Shown here piece by piece: positions 1 to 7,344 of a stretch of 9,281 nucleotides of DNA. The DNA is from an uncultured bacterium. GTDB lineage: Bacteria > Actinomycetota > Coriobacteriia > Coriobacteriales > Coriobacteriaceae. Numbering within the stretch: position 1 is the stretch's first letter; every line of letters begins with the position of its first letter. Location: positions 1 to 9,281 of the forward strand of contig CAJMRR010000080.1 of NCBI GenBank assembly GCA_905215835.1, read 5' to 3'. The notes under the pieces were generated by a model. The model saw nothing but the letters and a program-made list of their open reading frames with translations. It was not told the DNA's origin and made no database searches. The translations under genes were made by a program, and so were the position numbers.

Positions 1-141
1 CGCGCCCATCAGGCCCGATTTGGACCCGCCGTATACCAACGCGTGGCCGTTGGTGCCAATCCAGTTGCCCAGCTCCTGTACCGCAAGTAGAAACGCCGGG
101 TCATTACCGACGCTGGCACCCAGATACACGGTGATATTCAT
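1..141 (-). CDS. LOG-family (lysine decarboxylase-like) protein, N-terminal 47 residues, cut by left window edge
   Basis: Only the first 47 codons lie in the window; the rest is beyond base 1. The translation starts MNITVYLGASVG and reaches LVYGGSKSGLMGA at the edge. This matches the N-terminal Rossmann-type signature of the TIGR00730/LOG family (V-Y-x-G-[AS]-S near the start, then LVYGGG-x-x-GLMG). Characterised members hydrolyse nucleotide 5'-monophosphates at the N-glycosidic bond, for example cytokinin riboside monophosphate. Many bacterial members are labelled 'lysine decarboxylase' without that activity. One departure is serine in YGGS where glycine is usual. The ATG at 139-141 is preceded by a strong GAGGGGG ribosome site (148-154) with a 6-nt spacer. 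The gene lies 35 bp downstream of the channel gene on the same strand, so co-transcription is likely. The catalytic PGGxGTxxE motif is not visible, so the exact function cannot be fixed. Confidence 0.82.
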   Translation of the reverse strand, partial: MNITVYLGASVGNDPAFLLAVQELGNWIGTNGHALVYGGSKSGLMGA

Positions 142-176
142 TTCAGTCCCCCTCATCGTGACGCGTGGCGCCCACT

Positions 177-602
177 CTAGCGTTGGCGGCGGCGATATTC
201 GCGCACGCGGCGCGACAGGTCGGCGAGCTCGTCACGATCGAGCTCTTCCAAATGCTCAAGATCGTCCATAAAGCGCGCCATGGTGTCCTTTTGGCGCAGC
301 TTGATGAGCGTATTGCAGTAGTTCACCGCCACGCCCGTAAGCATGGCGATATAGAAGATACTGATGACGCTTAGGATGACGGTAATGCCGCGGGCAACCG
401 GCGTTTCTGCCGGGATATCGCCAAAGCCGATCGTCGAGACCGTCTCAAAGCTAAACCAGAGACCATCACCAAAGGTGAGGGTCGTAGGCTCGGACAGCCA
501 GACAGCCGTCGAGCACAGCAGGTAAAAGATAAGAAACAGGCCCGTGATACGTGCAAAGCCAGCCTGTCGCAGCACATCGGCAAGCGTCCTCAACCTGTTC
601 AT
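177..602 (-). CDS. Two-TM potassium channel-like protein (Ion_trans_2 pore domain)
   Basis: The product is 141 residues. There is a first membrane helix at about 19-37, a pore helix at about 44-56, the selectivity-filter sequence TIGFGD at 57-62 (canonical T-[IV]-G-[YF]-G-D), and a second membrane helix at about 72-93. This is the minimal KcsA-like fold, which assembles as a tetramer in the cytoplasmic membrane and conducts K+. The C-terminal tail (about 98-141) is highly charged and probably helical, rich in Glu/Asp and then Arg. No RCK/TrkA-N or cyclic-nucleotide domain is fused, so gating is unclear. I chose the ATG at 600-602 because GGAAAGGG (608-615) sits 5 nt upstream. An in-frame TTG at 623 would add seven residues but would place this ribosome site inside the gene. 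The LOG-family gene follows 35 bp downstream. Pore identity is well supported; ion specificity is inferred from the filter alone. Confidence 0.85.
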   Translation of the reverse strand: MNRLRTLADVLRQAGFARITGLFLIFYLLCSTAVWLSEPTTLTFGDGLWFSFETVSTIGFGDIPAETPVARGITVILSVISIFYIAMLTGVAVNYCNTLIKLRQKDTMARFMDDLEHLEELDRDELADLSRRVREYRRRQR

Positions 603-654
603 CGCGACCCTTTCCACGGACAACCAATCACGTTCGCTCGGTATTGTCCCACAA

Positions 655-712
655 CCGGCAGTTAGGGACGTTCCTTTTGTGCCGGCAGAAAGGGACTGTC
701 CCCAACTGCCGG
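655..712. repeat. 58-bp REP-like imperfect palindrome
   Basis: The two arms, 656-685 and 682-711, read CGGCAGTTAGGGAC... and, on the other strand, CGGCAGTTGGGGAC.... They match at 25 of 30 positions and are centred on CCGG at 682-685. One extra C:G pair at 655/712 extends the structure. Several mismatches would be tolerated as G:U in RNA. It lies between divergently transcribed genes, so it is not placed as a terminator for either neighbour, and neither end has a clear T-run. The GGGAC(A/G)(G/T)TCCC core resembles dispersed intergenic palindromes that I associate with Coriobacteriia genomes. That it is a dispersed family is inference, because only one copy occurs here. Confidence 0.7.
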
Positions 713-789
713 GCGGGACCGTTTAGCGGTGCAGCTGCCGACTGGGCAGACTGAGCTGGTATCCTTATGCGGTAATGTCTCGATTCGTT

Positions 790-793
790 AGGA
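790..793 (+). promoter_or_regulatory. Ribosome binding site that sets a GTG start at 800
   Basis: AGGA at 790-793 is followed by six bases and then GTG at 800-802. An in-frame TTG at 794 directly abuts AGGA, leaving no spacer. The ATG at 798 is out of frame and is followed at once by TGA. GTG 800 is therefore the best-supported start of the large kinase, giving a signal peptide that begins VRASAVLRS. Confidence 0.6.
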
Positions 794-799
794 TTGCAT

Positions 800-3604
800 G
801 TGAGAGCTTCCGCTGTCCTTCGTTCAGTTATATATCGCACCTTGGCCGTCGCGCTTGCCGTGCTCGCCGTACTGAGCACCATCATGCCCGCCCCCGCCTA
901 TGCCGCCAATACCGATCAGCAGGTCAAAACGGTCCGCGTTGGTTGGCTCGTCAACAACGAGGGCTTCCAGGACGGCACCCCCGGCGAGCGTCTCTCGGGA
1001 TGGGGTTACGAGTACCTCCAGACCCTGTCGTACTACACGCCCGGCTGGCGGTACGAATACGTCTCCGGCACCTTCACCGAGCTTATGGACATGCTCGAGG
1101 CGGGCGAGATCGACCTCCTGCCCAACATCTCCTACTCCGAGGAACGCGCCCAAAAGCTGCTCTTTTCCTCGAACCCCGAGGGCACCGAGCGCTACTACAT
1201 CTACGCCAGGCCCGACCGTGACGACCTCGCAAAGGGTGACCCTCAAGCACTTCAAGGTCTCACTATCGGCTGCAACCGCGGTGTTATGCAAACCCTCGTC
1301 GGCCAGCAGTGGCTCGCCAACGAGGGAATCGCCTGCACATACAGGGAGTATGACGGAGACTCCGTTCTCTTTGACGCACTCGCAAACAACGAGGTCGACG
1401 CCATCATCATGAACGACACGATCTCGTCGCCCAGTGCCTCCCCCATGTTCTACATTGGTTCGAACGACTACTATCTTGCCGTTCCCAAAATCCGCCCCGA
1501 CCTGATGAACGACATCAATGCCGCCATGACGGCAATCGCCCGCGTCAACCCACGCTATAACGACGAAGTCAAATCTAGCTACTCGACCCAAAACAGCGGT
1601 TCATCATCGCTCAACGGCCCCGAATGTTCCTGGCTCAAAGCAAACAACAACACCATCACGCTCGGCTACATTACGGGCAAACTCCCCTACTGCAACGAAG
1701 ACGAAGACGGCAAAATGGAAGGCTCGCTCGCATCGCTTGCGACGACGTTACACGATAAATTTGGCATTACGGTCAAAACCGTCGCCTTTGATAGCTACAA
1801 GATGATGTCAAAGGCCCTGTCAAAGGGAAGCATAGACGTTGCGCTGCCGGTATACCGAGATTACTGGTTTGCCGAGCAAACAGGCGTTGTGCAGTCGATA
1901 TCGTTGGGGACCATATCCCTCACCGCTATCTACACCGGCAGCAACCTGAACAAAGACCTTCAGAACATCGCCTGTACCAAATCATCGTTTGTCAACAAAA
2001 ATGCACTTGAAAGTCTGTTCCCCACAGCGACCGTAACCGAATACCAATCCGACGATGAAGCGTTCGACGCCCTCAGGAAGGGAACGGCGCACTGCATCGT
2101 CGCCCCCAGTTCACGCGTAAAAACCATCGGTGACCGTTACGATCTCGAGGACTGCGAGACGGTCGAGCTCCCTGACACCTGTGAGCTCTCGTGCTGGATT
2201 TCGCGCGGAAAACCCGAGCTGTTGGGAATCATCAACAAGGGCATCATCAATGCCGGAGAATCGCTCTCCGCAAGCAATTTCTCCTCCACGTCGTACACGG
2301 CCCAGGAATCCAACACGCTTCAATTCCTTTATCGCAACCGCACCGCCATTGCCGCTACCCTCATCGGTATGTTGTCGGTCGGCATCGTGCTGCTCATCTG
2401 GGCGCTCGTGCGCGCTCGAACCGAGCGCAAAAAAGCCGACGCTGCCAACGCCGCTAAGACGGCATTCCTCACGCGCATGAGCCACGACATCCGTACGCCG
2501 CTCAACGGTATCCTGGGCCTTATCGAGATCGAGGAATTGAAGGAAGGCGATATCAAGGTCGCCCGCGAGAGCCGTGCCAAGGCGCGCGTTGCCGCCAATC
2601 ACCTGCTCTCGCTGATCAACGACATCCTCGAGATGGGCAAAATCGAAGACCGCAAGCTAACACTGGAGCATGCGCCTTTTAACCTCAAAGAGCTCTGTGA
2701 CAATACGCTGGTTCTGTGCAAGCTCCGCGCGTCCAGTAACGGCATCACCATGCAGGACAATAGTCTGCCGTACGCCACGGGGCCATACATGATCGGCAGT
2801 CCCACCCATATCCGACAGATCATGATCAACCTGTTAGACAACAGCATTAAGTACAACAAGCACGGCGGCTCCGTCACCTTTAGTTCAAAGACCAAGCCAC
2901 TCGATAACGGGCGCGCGCTCTTTTGCTTTAGCGTTTCGGATACCGGCATTGGCATGACTCCCAAGTTTTTAAAGCATATCTATGAGCCGTTTGCCCAAGA
3001 AGGTGACGATGCGCGCAGCAAGTTCCAAGGAACCGGCATGGGCATGCCAATCGTCAAGTCGCTTATTGAACTGATGGGCGGCACCATCGAAGTCACCAGT
3101 GAGCTCAATGTGGGCACCTCGTTCTATGTGGAGATTCCGCTCGATATCGACAAGAACCCCCAGACGCGGGCGAATACGGTCGAGAGGGCGCTCGACTGCT
3201 CGCTCGCCGACATGAACGTACTGCTCGCCGAAGACAACGAATTGAATGCCGAGATTGCCCAGACGCTGCTAGAATCCGAGGGCATCGTGGTCACCCGGGT
3301 CGCCAATGGCAACGAAGTCGTCGATCTGTACCTGTCGCATCCCGCCGGCAGCTTCGATGCGATTCTGATGGACATCATGATGCCGGGCATGGACGGTTAC
3401 GAGGCAACCCGCGCGATTCGCCTGAGCGAGAAGGTCGATGCAGCCGATATCCCCATCATCGCGCTCACCGCCAATGCCTTTGCCGAGGACGCCAAGGCGG
3501 CACACGATGCCGGCATGAACGCCCATCTGTCCAAACCGCTCGACTTTAACAAGCTCAAAAACATACTCGCCCGCATCAAGAAAAACGGATCCGTTTCGCT
3601 ATAG
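800..3604 (+). CDS. Hybrid sensor histidine kinase with two extracytoplasmic solute-binding (SBP_bac_3-like) domains and a C-terminal receiver
   Basis: The product is 934 residues from the GTG start. A signal peptide (1-35) ends PAPAYA, with likely cleavage before ANTDQQ. Two Venus-flytrap modules follow. The first (about 43-255) contains GEIDLLPNISYSEER, keeping the Arg that binds ligand alpha-carboxylates in amino-acid-binding relatives. The second (about 285-495) is more divergent at that site (VALPVYRDYWFAEQ). One membrane helix spans about 515-537. The kinase core has the H-box MSHDIRTPLNG with His562, N-box Asn681, DTGIGM (Asp714) and GTGMGM (from 744). The receiver (about 805-925) has Glu811/Asp812, phospho-acceptor Asp858 in LMDIMMPGMDG, Thr890 and Lys912. 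All catalytic residues are intact. The layout recalls BvgS-type sensors but has no PAS or Hpt domain, so a separate Hpt and output regulator are presumably needed. Ligand is unknown; amino acids or related small molecules are a family-based guess. The PNPOx-like gene lies 40 bp downstream. Confidence 0.93.
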   Translation: MRASAVLRSVIYRTLAVALAVLAVLSTIMPAPAYAANTDQQVKTVRVGWLVNNEGFQDGTPGERLSGWGYEYLQTLSYYTPGWRYEYVSGTFTELMDMLEAGEIDLLPNISYSEERAQKLLFSSNPEGTERYYIYARPDRDDLAKGDPQALQGLTIGCNRGVMQTLVGQQWLANEGIACTYREYDGDSVLFDALANNEVDAIIMNDTISSPSASPMFYIGSNDYYLAVPKIRPDLMNDINAAMTAIARVNPRYNDEVKSSYSTQNSGSSSLNGPECSWLKANNNTITLGYITGKLPYCNEDEDGKMEGSLASLATTLHDKFGITVKTVAFDSYKMMSKALSKGSIDVALPVYRDYWFAEQTGVVQSISLGTISLTAIYTGSNLNKDLQNIACTKSSFVNKNALESLFPTATVTEYQSDDEAFDALRKGTAHCIVAPSSRVKTIGDRYDLEDCETVELPDTCELSCWISRGKPELLGIINKGIINAGESLSASNFSSTSYTAQESNTLQFLYRNRTAIAATLIGMLSVGIVLLIWALVRARTERKKADAANAAKTAFLTRMSHDIRTPLNGILGLIEIEELKEGDIKVARESRAKARVAANHLLSLINDILEMGKIEDRKLTLEHAPFNLKELCDNTLVLCKLRASSNGITMQDNSLPYATGPYMIGSPTHIRQIMINLLDNSIKYNKHGGSVTFSSKTKPLDNGRALFCFSVSDTGIGMTPKFLKHIYEPFAQEGDDARSKFQGTGMGMPIVKSLIELMGGTIEVTSELNVGTSFYVEIPLDIDKNPQTRANTVERALDCSLADMNVLLAEDNELNAEIAQTLLESEGIVVTRVANGNEVVDLYLSHPAGSFDAILMDIMMPGMDGYEATRAIRLSEKVDAADIPIIALTANAFAEDAKAAHDAGMNAHLSKPLDFNKLKNILARIKKNGSVSL

Positions 3605-3644
3605 TTTTTGCAGCAACCACGCACGACCAGAAAGGAAGCCAACG

Positions 3645-4124
3645 ATGTTTAGGCCCTTACGTCGAAAGAAACGCGCCATCACCGACGAGGAAGCGCGCAA
3701 ACTGCTCGCCACCTGCAAGCGCGGCGTCTTTGCCGTCAACGGCGACGATGGCTACCCGTACGCCATTCCCGTCAACTACTTCTTTGACGCCGAGCACGAC
3801 AAGATTTATTTCCATGGCGCCAAAGCTGGCCACAAGGTCGACGCACTCAAGCGCGATGACAAGGTCTGCTTTACCGTTTACGGCAACGAGTGGTACAAGG
3901 ACGGTGACTGGGCTCCCTACGTTATGAGCACCGTCGTCTTTGGCCGTTGTCGCCTGGCGAATGACACCCCCGCGTTTATCGAGGACAAAGTCCGCCAGCT
4001 CGCCCTTAAGTACTATCCTTCCGCCGAAGAAGTCGAAGAGGAAATCGCCAAGGACATTAAGGGCGTCCAGCTCTACGAGATTACGATTGAGCATCTCTGC
4101 GGCAAGCAGATTCAAGAAAAGTAA
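3645..4124 (+). CDS. Pyridoxamine 5'-phosphate oxidase-family FMN-binding split-barrel protein (NimA-like)
   Basis: The product is 159 residues, typical for small single-domain members of this family. The sequence GVFAVNGDDGYPYAIPVNY, followed by KIYFHGAKAGHKVDALKRD, fits the flavin-binding split-barrel pattern of the Pyridox_ox_2 group. That group includes 5-nitroimidazole reductases (NimA) and many uncharacterised flavin or heme-binding proteins. No membrane segment or signal peptide is visible, so it should be cytoplasmic. The ATG at 3645 has an AAAGGAAG ribosome site (3631-3638) six bases upstream. Only 40 bp separate it from the kinase stop, so it is probably read through from the kinase promoter. 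It is followed by the hairpin at 4152-4191. The actual substrate cannot be read from the sequence. Vitamin B6 synthesis is unlikely from length and subfamily, and nitroimidazole reduction is only one possibility. Confidence 0.85.
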   Translation: MFRPLRRKKRAITDEEARKLLATCKRGVFAVNGDDGYPYAIPVNYFFDAEHDKIYFHGAKAGHKVDALKRDDKVCFTVYGNEWYKDGDWAPYVMSTVVFGRCRLANDTPAFIEDKVRQLALKYYPSAEEVEEEIAKDIKGVQLYEITIEHLCGKQIQEK

Positions 4125-4151
4125 GCCCCTCAGCAGGCCTCATCAATAACA

Positions 4152-4191
4152 ATATGGCCCGGTTCCAACCAACATGGGAACCGGGCCATAT
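4152..4191. terminator. Hairpin between convergent genes, probable bidirectional terminator
   Basis: A perfect 15-bp stem pairs 4152-4166 (ATATGGCCCGGTTCC) with 4177-4191, with a 10-base loop. It starts 27 bases after the stop of the plus-strand PNPOx-like gene and sits two bases beyond the stop of the minus-strand kinase (4194). On the minus strand the stem is followed by a T-rich TGTTATTG tail, so termination of the kinase operon is well supported. The plus-strand tail (ACTTATG) is weaker. Confidence 0.8.
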
Positions 4192-4193
4192 AC

Positions 4194-6386
4194 TTATGAA
4201 GCGTCGGCGGCTATGTGCGCAAGCGCCTCAACGAGCTCCTGCGAGCTCACGGGTTTACTCAGGTGCGCGTTCATGCCCGCCTCGCGCGAAAGCCTGCGGT
4301 CGTCGGCAAAGGCGTTGGCGCTCACGGCGATAATCGGTGTGGCCGCGGCATCCTCGCGATCGAGCGCTCGAATCTGACGCGTGGCCTCAAGGCCATCGAT
4401 GCCCGGCATCATGATGTCCATCAACACCACGTCGTACTCGTGCGGTGCGCTCGCGGCAAACGCCTCAACGGCAGACTCGCCATCCTTAGCATGCGTCACG
4501 ACGGCACCGGCACGGCTGAGCGTAAACTGCGCGATCTCGGCATTCAGATCGTTATCCTCTACGAGCAAAACGCGCAAGCCCTGGAGCGCATCGCCATCGC
4601 CCGCATCCGCGCGAACTGCCTGAGGAATCTCGGAGCGTTTGCATTTCTCGAACGGCAGACGGATGGTAAACGTCGTCCCCTGCCCCAAGACGCTCGTAAA
4701 GCTCATGGTTCCGCCCATAAGCTCGACCAACTGTTTTGCGATAGGCGCGCCCAGGCCAGTTCCCGATGAGGCGCCTTCCACCTGTTGCTCCTCGCGGCAA
4801 AACGGCTCGTAGAGGTGCTGCTGGAACTCCTCGCTCATGCCAATACCGTTGTCGGCGATCGTGTATTCATAGACGGGGACGCCATCTACAGGTTCCACCT
4901 CGCGGCACACCAGGCGAACATAGCCGCCCTGGCGGTTGTACTTGACGGCATTGCCGGCAATATTGAGCAACAAGCGCTTGAGGTGCGTCACGCTCACCCG
5001 AGCATAGGGATGATTAAGCGTCTGTTGGTCGCAGATAATTGTGACCAGACGCTCCTCGGCCTGGCGCTCCAGAATATCGCGCACCTCGTGGTTGAGGGTC
5101 ACCAAGTTTGTGGGAACAAGCTCCAGATCGATTTGCCCGCTCTCCAGGCGACTCATATCCAGGGCCTCGTTGGCAAGGTCGAGCAGCAGTCCCGATGCCG
5201 TCCAGATCTTTGAGCGGCACTCGGTCTGCTTTTGCAGATCGTCCGCATTGGCATCGCCGACCTCGACCATGCCGCGAATGCCGTTGATGGGCGTGCGCAG
5301 ATCGTGGCTCATGCGACGCAAAAACTCCGTCTTTGCCGAGTTGGCAGACGAGGCCTCACGCGCTGCCTTTGCCAGCTTGTCGTCATAGTCGCGCTCCTGC
5401 TGCAGCAAGTCCGTCAAACGTCGACGATCAGCGCGGCGACGCACCATCACAACAACGGCTATAACACCGCTGTAGAGCACCAGCACGCCGGCAGCAACAG
5501 CCGCGACGACCTCAAAGTAGCGCCGCGCCGAGGCATAGGTGTACACGTAGAACCCGCGCGCTTTTCCAAATGTGCCCAAATACCACTCGCCGCTGGCGTT
5601 GACCAGTCGGACTTTGCCGGGCAGGCATCGATCCTTAATACCGTCGACAATAAAGACATCCGTTGCAGGCAGATTGAATACGCCCAATATGGTGGGTTCA
5701 ACGGCATTGGTCGCAACGACCTTGCCATCGCTTTCAATCACGATATTGCCACTGTCGATGGTCTCATAACCACCGAGCAAGCTCTGCAGTTTGAGCGTAT
5801 TGCTTGCAACTGCCTTCGCGCTCTGATGCCTGACCGCGATAACGATGCCCTCGCCATCTTGCCGGGTTACGCAGCCAATGTCTGCGACCGAATCATCCGC
5901 AAGCGTGATACGGGCGGTATAGGACTTAAGCGGATGGGCTGCCACCTCCAGCACGGGTGCTTCCTTGAGATACGTAGCGAGCGACTCGTAGCCCACGCCA
6001 TCCGTCGAGGACTCGGACACCAAATTGCCCGATGCGTCCGTCACGATCAGTGCGCTCACGTTGAACTGGTCGGCATATTGCTCCAGCATGGCGTTATCCA
6101 CCGAACCGTCGCGCTCCATATCGCGCGCTGTCTCTCCTGCGATCTCCATAACGCGAATCAGGTTTTTGGTCGTATAGGCGCTATTGAATGCATCGTAGGA
6201 AAGGCTCTGCGTCGCCACGTAATCGACAACGTCGGCAAAGCGCTGCTCGGCTTGGGCCGTCGTGTAGCCGTAGCTCATCATGCCGGCAACAACCGAGAGC
6301 GCTATCCCCAGCAGGGCGACAAGGAGCCATGCCCCTGTCGAACGATTGCCCCGCTCCTGACCGGCGTGGTCGGGCGCATCGATCAT
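4194..6386 (-). CDS. Hybrid sensor histidine kinase with Cache-like extracytoplasmic domain and C-terminal receiver
   Basis: The product is 730 residues. A membrane helix at about 19-38 is followed by an extracytoplasmic region of roughly 250 residues. This contains SALIVTDASGNLVSES, a PAS/Cache-like beta pattern, so a double-Cache sensor is likely though not proven. The second membrane helix spans about 291-313, followed by a charged linker. The kinase core has MSHDLRTPING with His361, Asn479 in the N-box, DNGIGM (Asp512) and GTGLGA. The receiver (about 595-725) has EDNDLNAEIAQ, phospho-acceptor Asp657 in LMDIMMPGIDG, and Lys711. All key residues are present. The ATG at 6384-6386 overlaps the TGA of the upstream solute-binding lipoprotein gene (ATGA). 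GGAGGG (6393-6398) sits six bases before it, inside the last codons of that gene. Translational coupling and a functional pairing are therefore likely. No Hpt domain or output regulator is present. Confidence 0.92.
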   Translation of the reverse strand: MIDAPDHAGQERGNRSTGAWLLVALLGIALSVVAGMMSYGYTTAQAEQRFADVVDYVATQSLSYDAFNSAYTTKNLIRVMEIAGETARDMERDGSVDNAMLEQYADQFNVSALIVTDASGNLVSESSTDGVGYESLATYLKEAPVLEVAAHPLKSYTARITLADDSVADIGCVTRQDGEGIVIAVRHQSAKAVASNTLKLQSLLGGYETIDSGNIVIESDGKVVATNAVEPTILGVFNLPATDVFIVDGIKDRCLPGKVRLVNASGEWYLGTFGKARGFYVYTYASARRYFEVVAAVAAGVLVLYSGVIAVVVMVRRRADRRRLTDLLQQERDYDDKLAKAAREASSANSAKTEFLRRMSHDLRTPINGIRGMVEVGDANADDLQKQTECRSKIWTASGLLLDLANEALDMSRLESGQIDLELVPTNLVTLNHEVRDILERQAEERLVTIICDQQTLNHPYARVSVTHLKRLLLNIAGNAVKYNRQGGYVRLVCREVEPVDGVPVYEYTIADNGIGMSEEFQQHLYEPFCREEQQVEGASSGTGLGAPIAKQLVELMGGTMSFTSVLGQGTTFTIRLPFEKCKRSEIPQAVRADAGDGDALQGLRVLLVEDNDLNAEIAQFTLSRAGAVVTHAKDGESAVEAFAASAPHEYDVVLMDIMMPGIDGLEATRQIRALDREDAAATPIIAVSANAFADDRRLSREAGMNAHLSKPVSSQELVEALAHIAADAS

Positions 6387-7252
6387 GACAGGCCCTCCAT
6401 ATTCAAAAATGGCGAAGGGTCATCAAAGTACTTTGACACCAGACGTTCCATGGTGCCATCGACAAGCATTTCTTGGTAGGCATGAGTGAGCTTAACGTCG
6501 ATGCCACGCGTATCGTTGATATCGAAAGCGGTGCCCAAACCAACCTCCAGCAGCGGCTCATCCAAAATGCGATACGTCACACCATAGTCTTTTTCGTAGG
6601 TGAGCAGCGAGGACTCATGCGCGGCGATGGCGTCGACCAGACCTTCGACGAGCGCCGGGTTCAGGTATGAGCGGTCCGAAAAGCAGTAGAGCTCTTTGAT
6701 CTGCGGAACGTTTTCATTTGTATGATTGAGCAAAATGTCCTCGGGCTTGGTGGTGGACTGGACCGCCACGACCTTATCCTCAAGATCGGCAAGCGTGTAG
6801 ATATCGCTCTGGGGATCGACCGCGACTTCCTGGCGGCTCGCAAGGTACGGGCCGGCCCAACGATACTCGTTTTCGCGACCCGTCATGCTAAAGCTGCCCA
6901 TGACACAATCGAGTTCACCGCTCGCCAGTAGCTCGTTCTTCTTTTCCCAATCGATCAGCTGGTACTTTGGCTTGTAACCAATGCGGGCCAAAGCCTCGGT
7001 CAATATCTCGACATCCAGGCCAACGATATCGCCGTACTCGTCGGTATACACAAACGGTGGATAGAGGTCGCTGCCGACGTTGAGCGTCTTAAGGTTGTCG
7101 TCTTTGGCCTGCGAGGCGTCCAGGCCTTCTAATGCAGACGTCGAGGCCCTGCCATTCGACCCGGAACAGCCGGCTATCGCTACGACAAAGGCACACGCTA
7201 CCGTAAGCGCAACAAACAACGATATGGCAACCGAGCGACGGGGTCTTTTCAT
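6383..7252 (-). CDS. Solute-binding lipoprotein, SBP_bac_3 family, coupled to the downstream kinase
   Basis: The product is 289 residues. It starts MKRPRRS, followed by a hydrophobic stretch and a lipobox VAIAGC with Cys29 as the lipidation site, so it should be anchored on the outer face of the membrane. The mature domain (about 55-280) has the family's opening NVGSDLYPPFVYTDEYGDIVGLDVEI, then GELDCVMGSFSMTGRENEYRWAGPY, then a lobe-2 segment starting at YTLADLEDKVVAVQ. In this family the Ser/Thr and Arg of the SMTGRE region usually hold the ligand carboxylate and amino groups. Ligands are typically polar amino acids, but the actual ligand is unknown. The ATG at 7250-7252 has GGAG (7257-7260) four bases upstream. 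No ABC permease or ATPase gene is adjacent; the next gene is the hybrid kinase, overlapping by 4 bp. This context suggests a sensing partner rather than a transport component, which is an inference. Confidence 0.9.
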   Translation of the reverse strand: MKRPRRSVAISLFVALTVACAFVVAIAGCSGSNGRASTSALEGLDASQAKDDNLKTLNVGSDLYPPFVYTDEYGDIVGLDVEILTEALARIGYKPKYQLIDWEKKNELLASGELDCVMGSFSMTGRENEYRWAGPYLASRQEVAVDPQSDIYTLADLEDKVVAVQSTTKPEDILLNHTNENVPQIKELYCFSDRSYLNPALVEGLVDAIAAHESSLLTYEKDYGVTYRILDEPLLEVGLGTAFDINDTRGIDVKLTHAYQEMLVDGTMERLVSKYFDDPSPFLNMEGLS

Positions 7253-7294
7253 CGAGCTCCAGACGATCCTGTTTACAGACTGAAATGGTAGAAA

Positions 7295-7303
7295 ATAATA
7301 GCA
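7295..7303 (-). promoter_or_regulatory. Possible extended -10 promoter element for the lipoprotein-kinase operon
   Basis: On the minus strand TGCTATTAT (7303 down to 7295) fits an extended -10 (TGnTATAAT) and lies about 45 bases before the ATG at 7252, in an AT-rich patch unlike its surroundings. I see no convincing -35 hexamer at 16-18 bases. The transcription start is not known. Confidence 0.35.
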
Positions 7304-7344
7304 AACAAAACCACACGAGTGCCCAATGGTTACAGACGTTTTAC

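Noticed and set aside
736..750. Small inverted repeat CTGCC/GGCAG before the first kinase
   Set aside because: The arms are only 5 bp with a 5-base spacer, too short to separate from chance, and no riboswitch or attenuator features surround it.
824..1591. Open frame of 255 codons on the minus strand inside the first kinase gene
   Set aside because: It is the antisense shadow of the first binding domain, with a Val/Gly/Asp-rich translation and no motif.
5232..6479. Open frame of 415 codons on the plus strand opposite the second kinase
   Set aside because: It is antisense to well-supported kinase and lipoprotein coding sequence, crosses their junction, and encodes a Cys/His/Arg-rich product without family resemblance.
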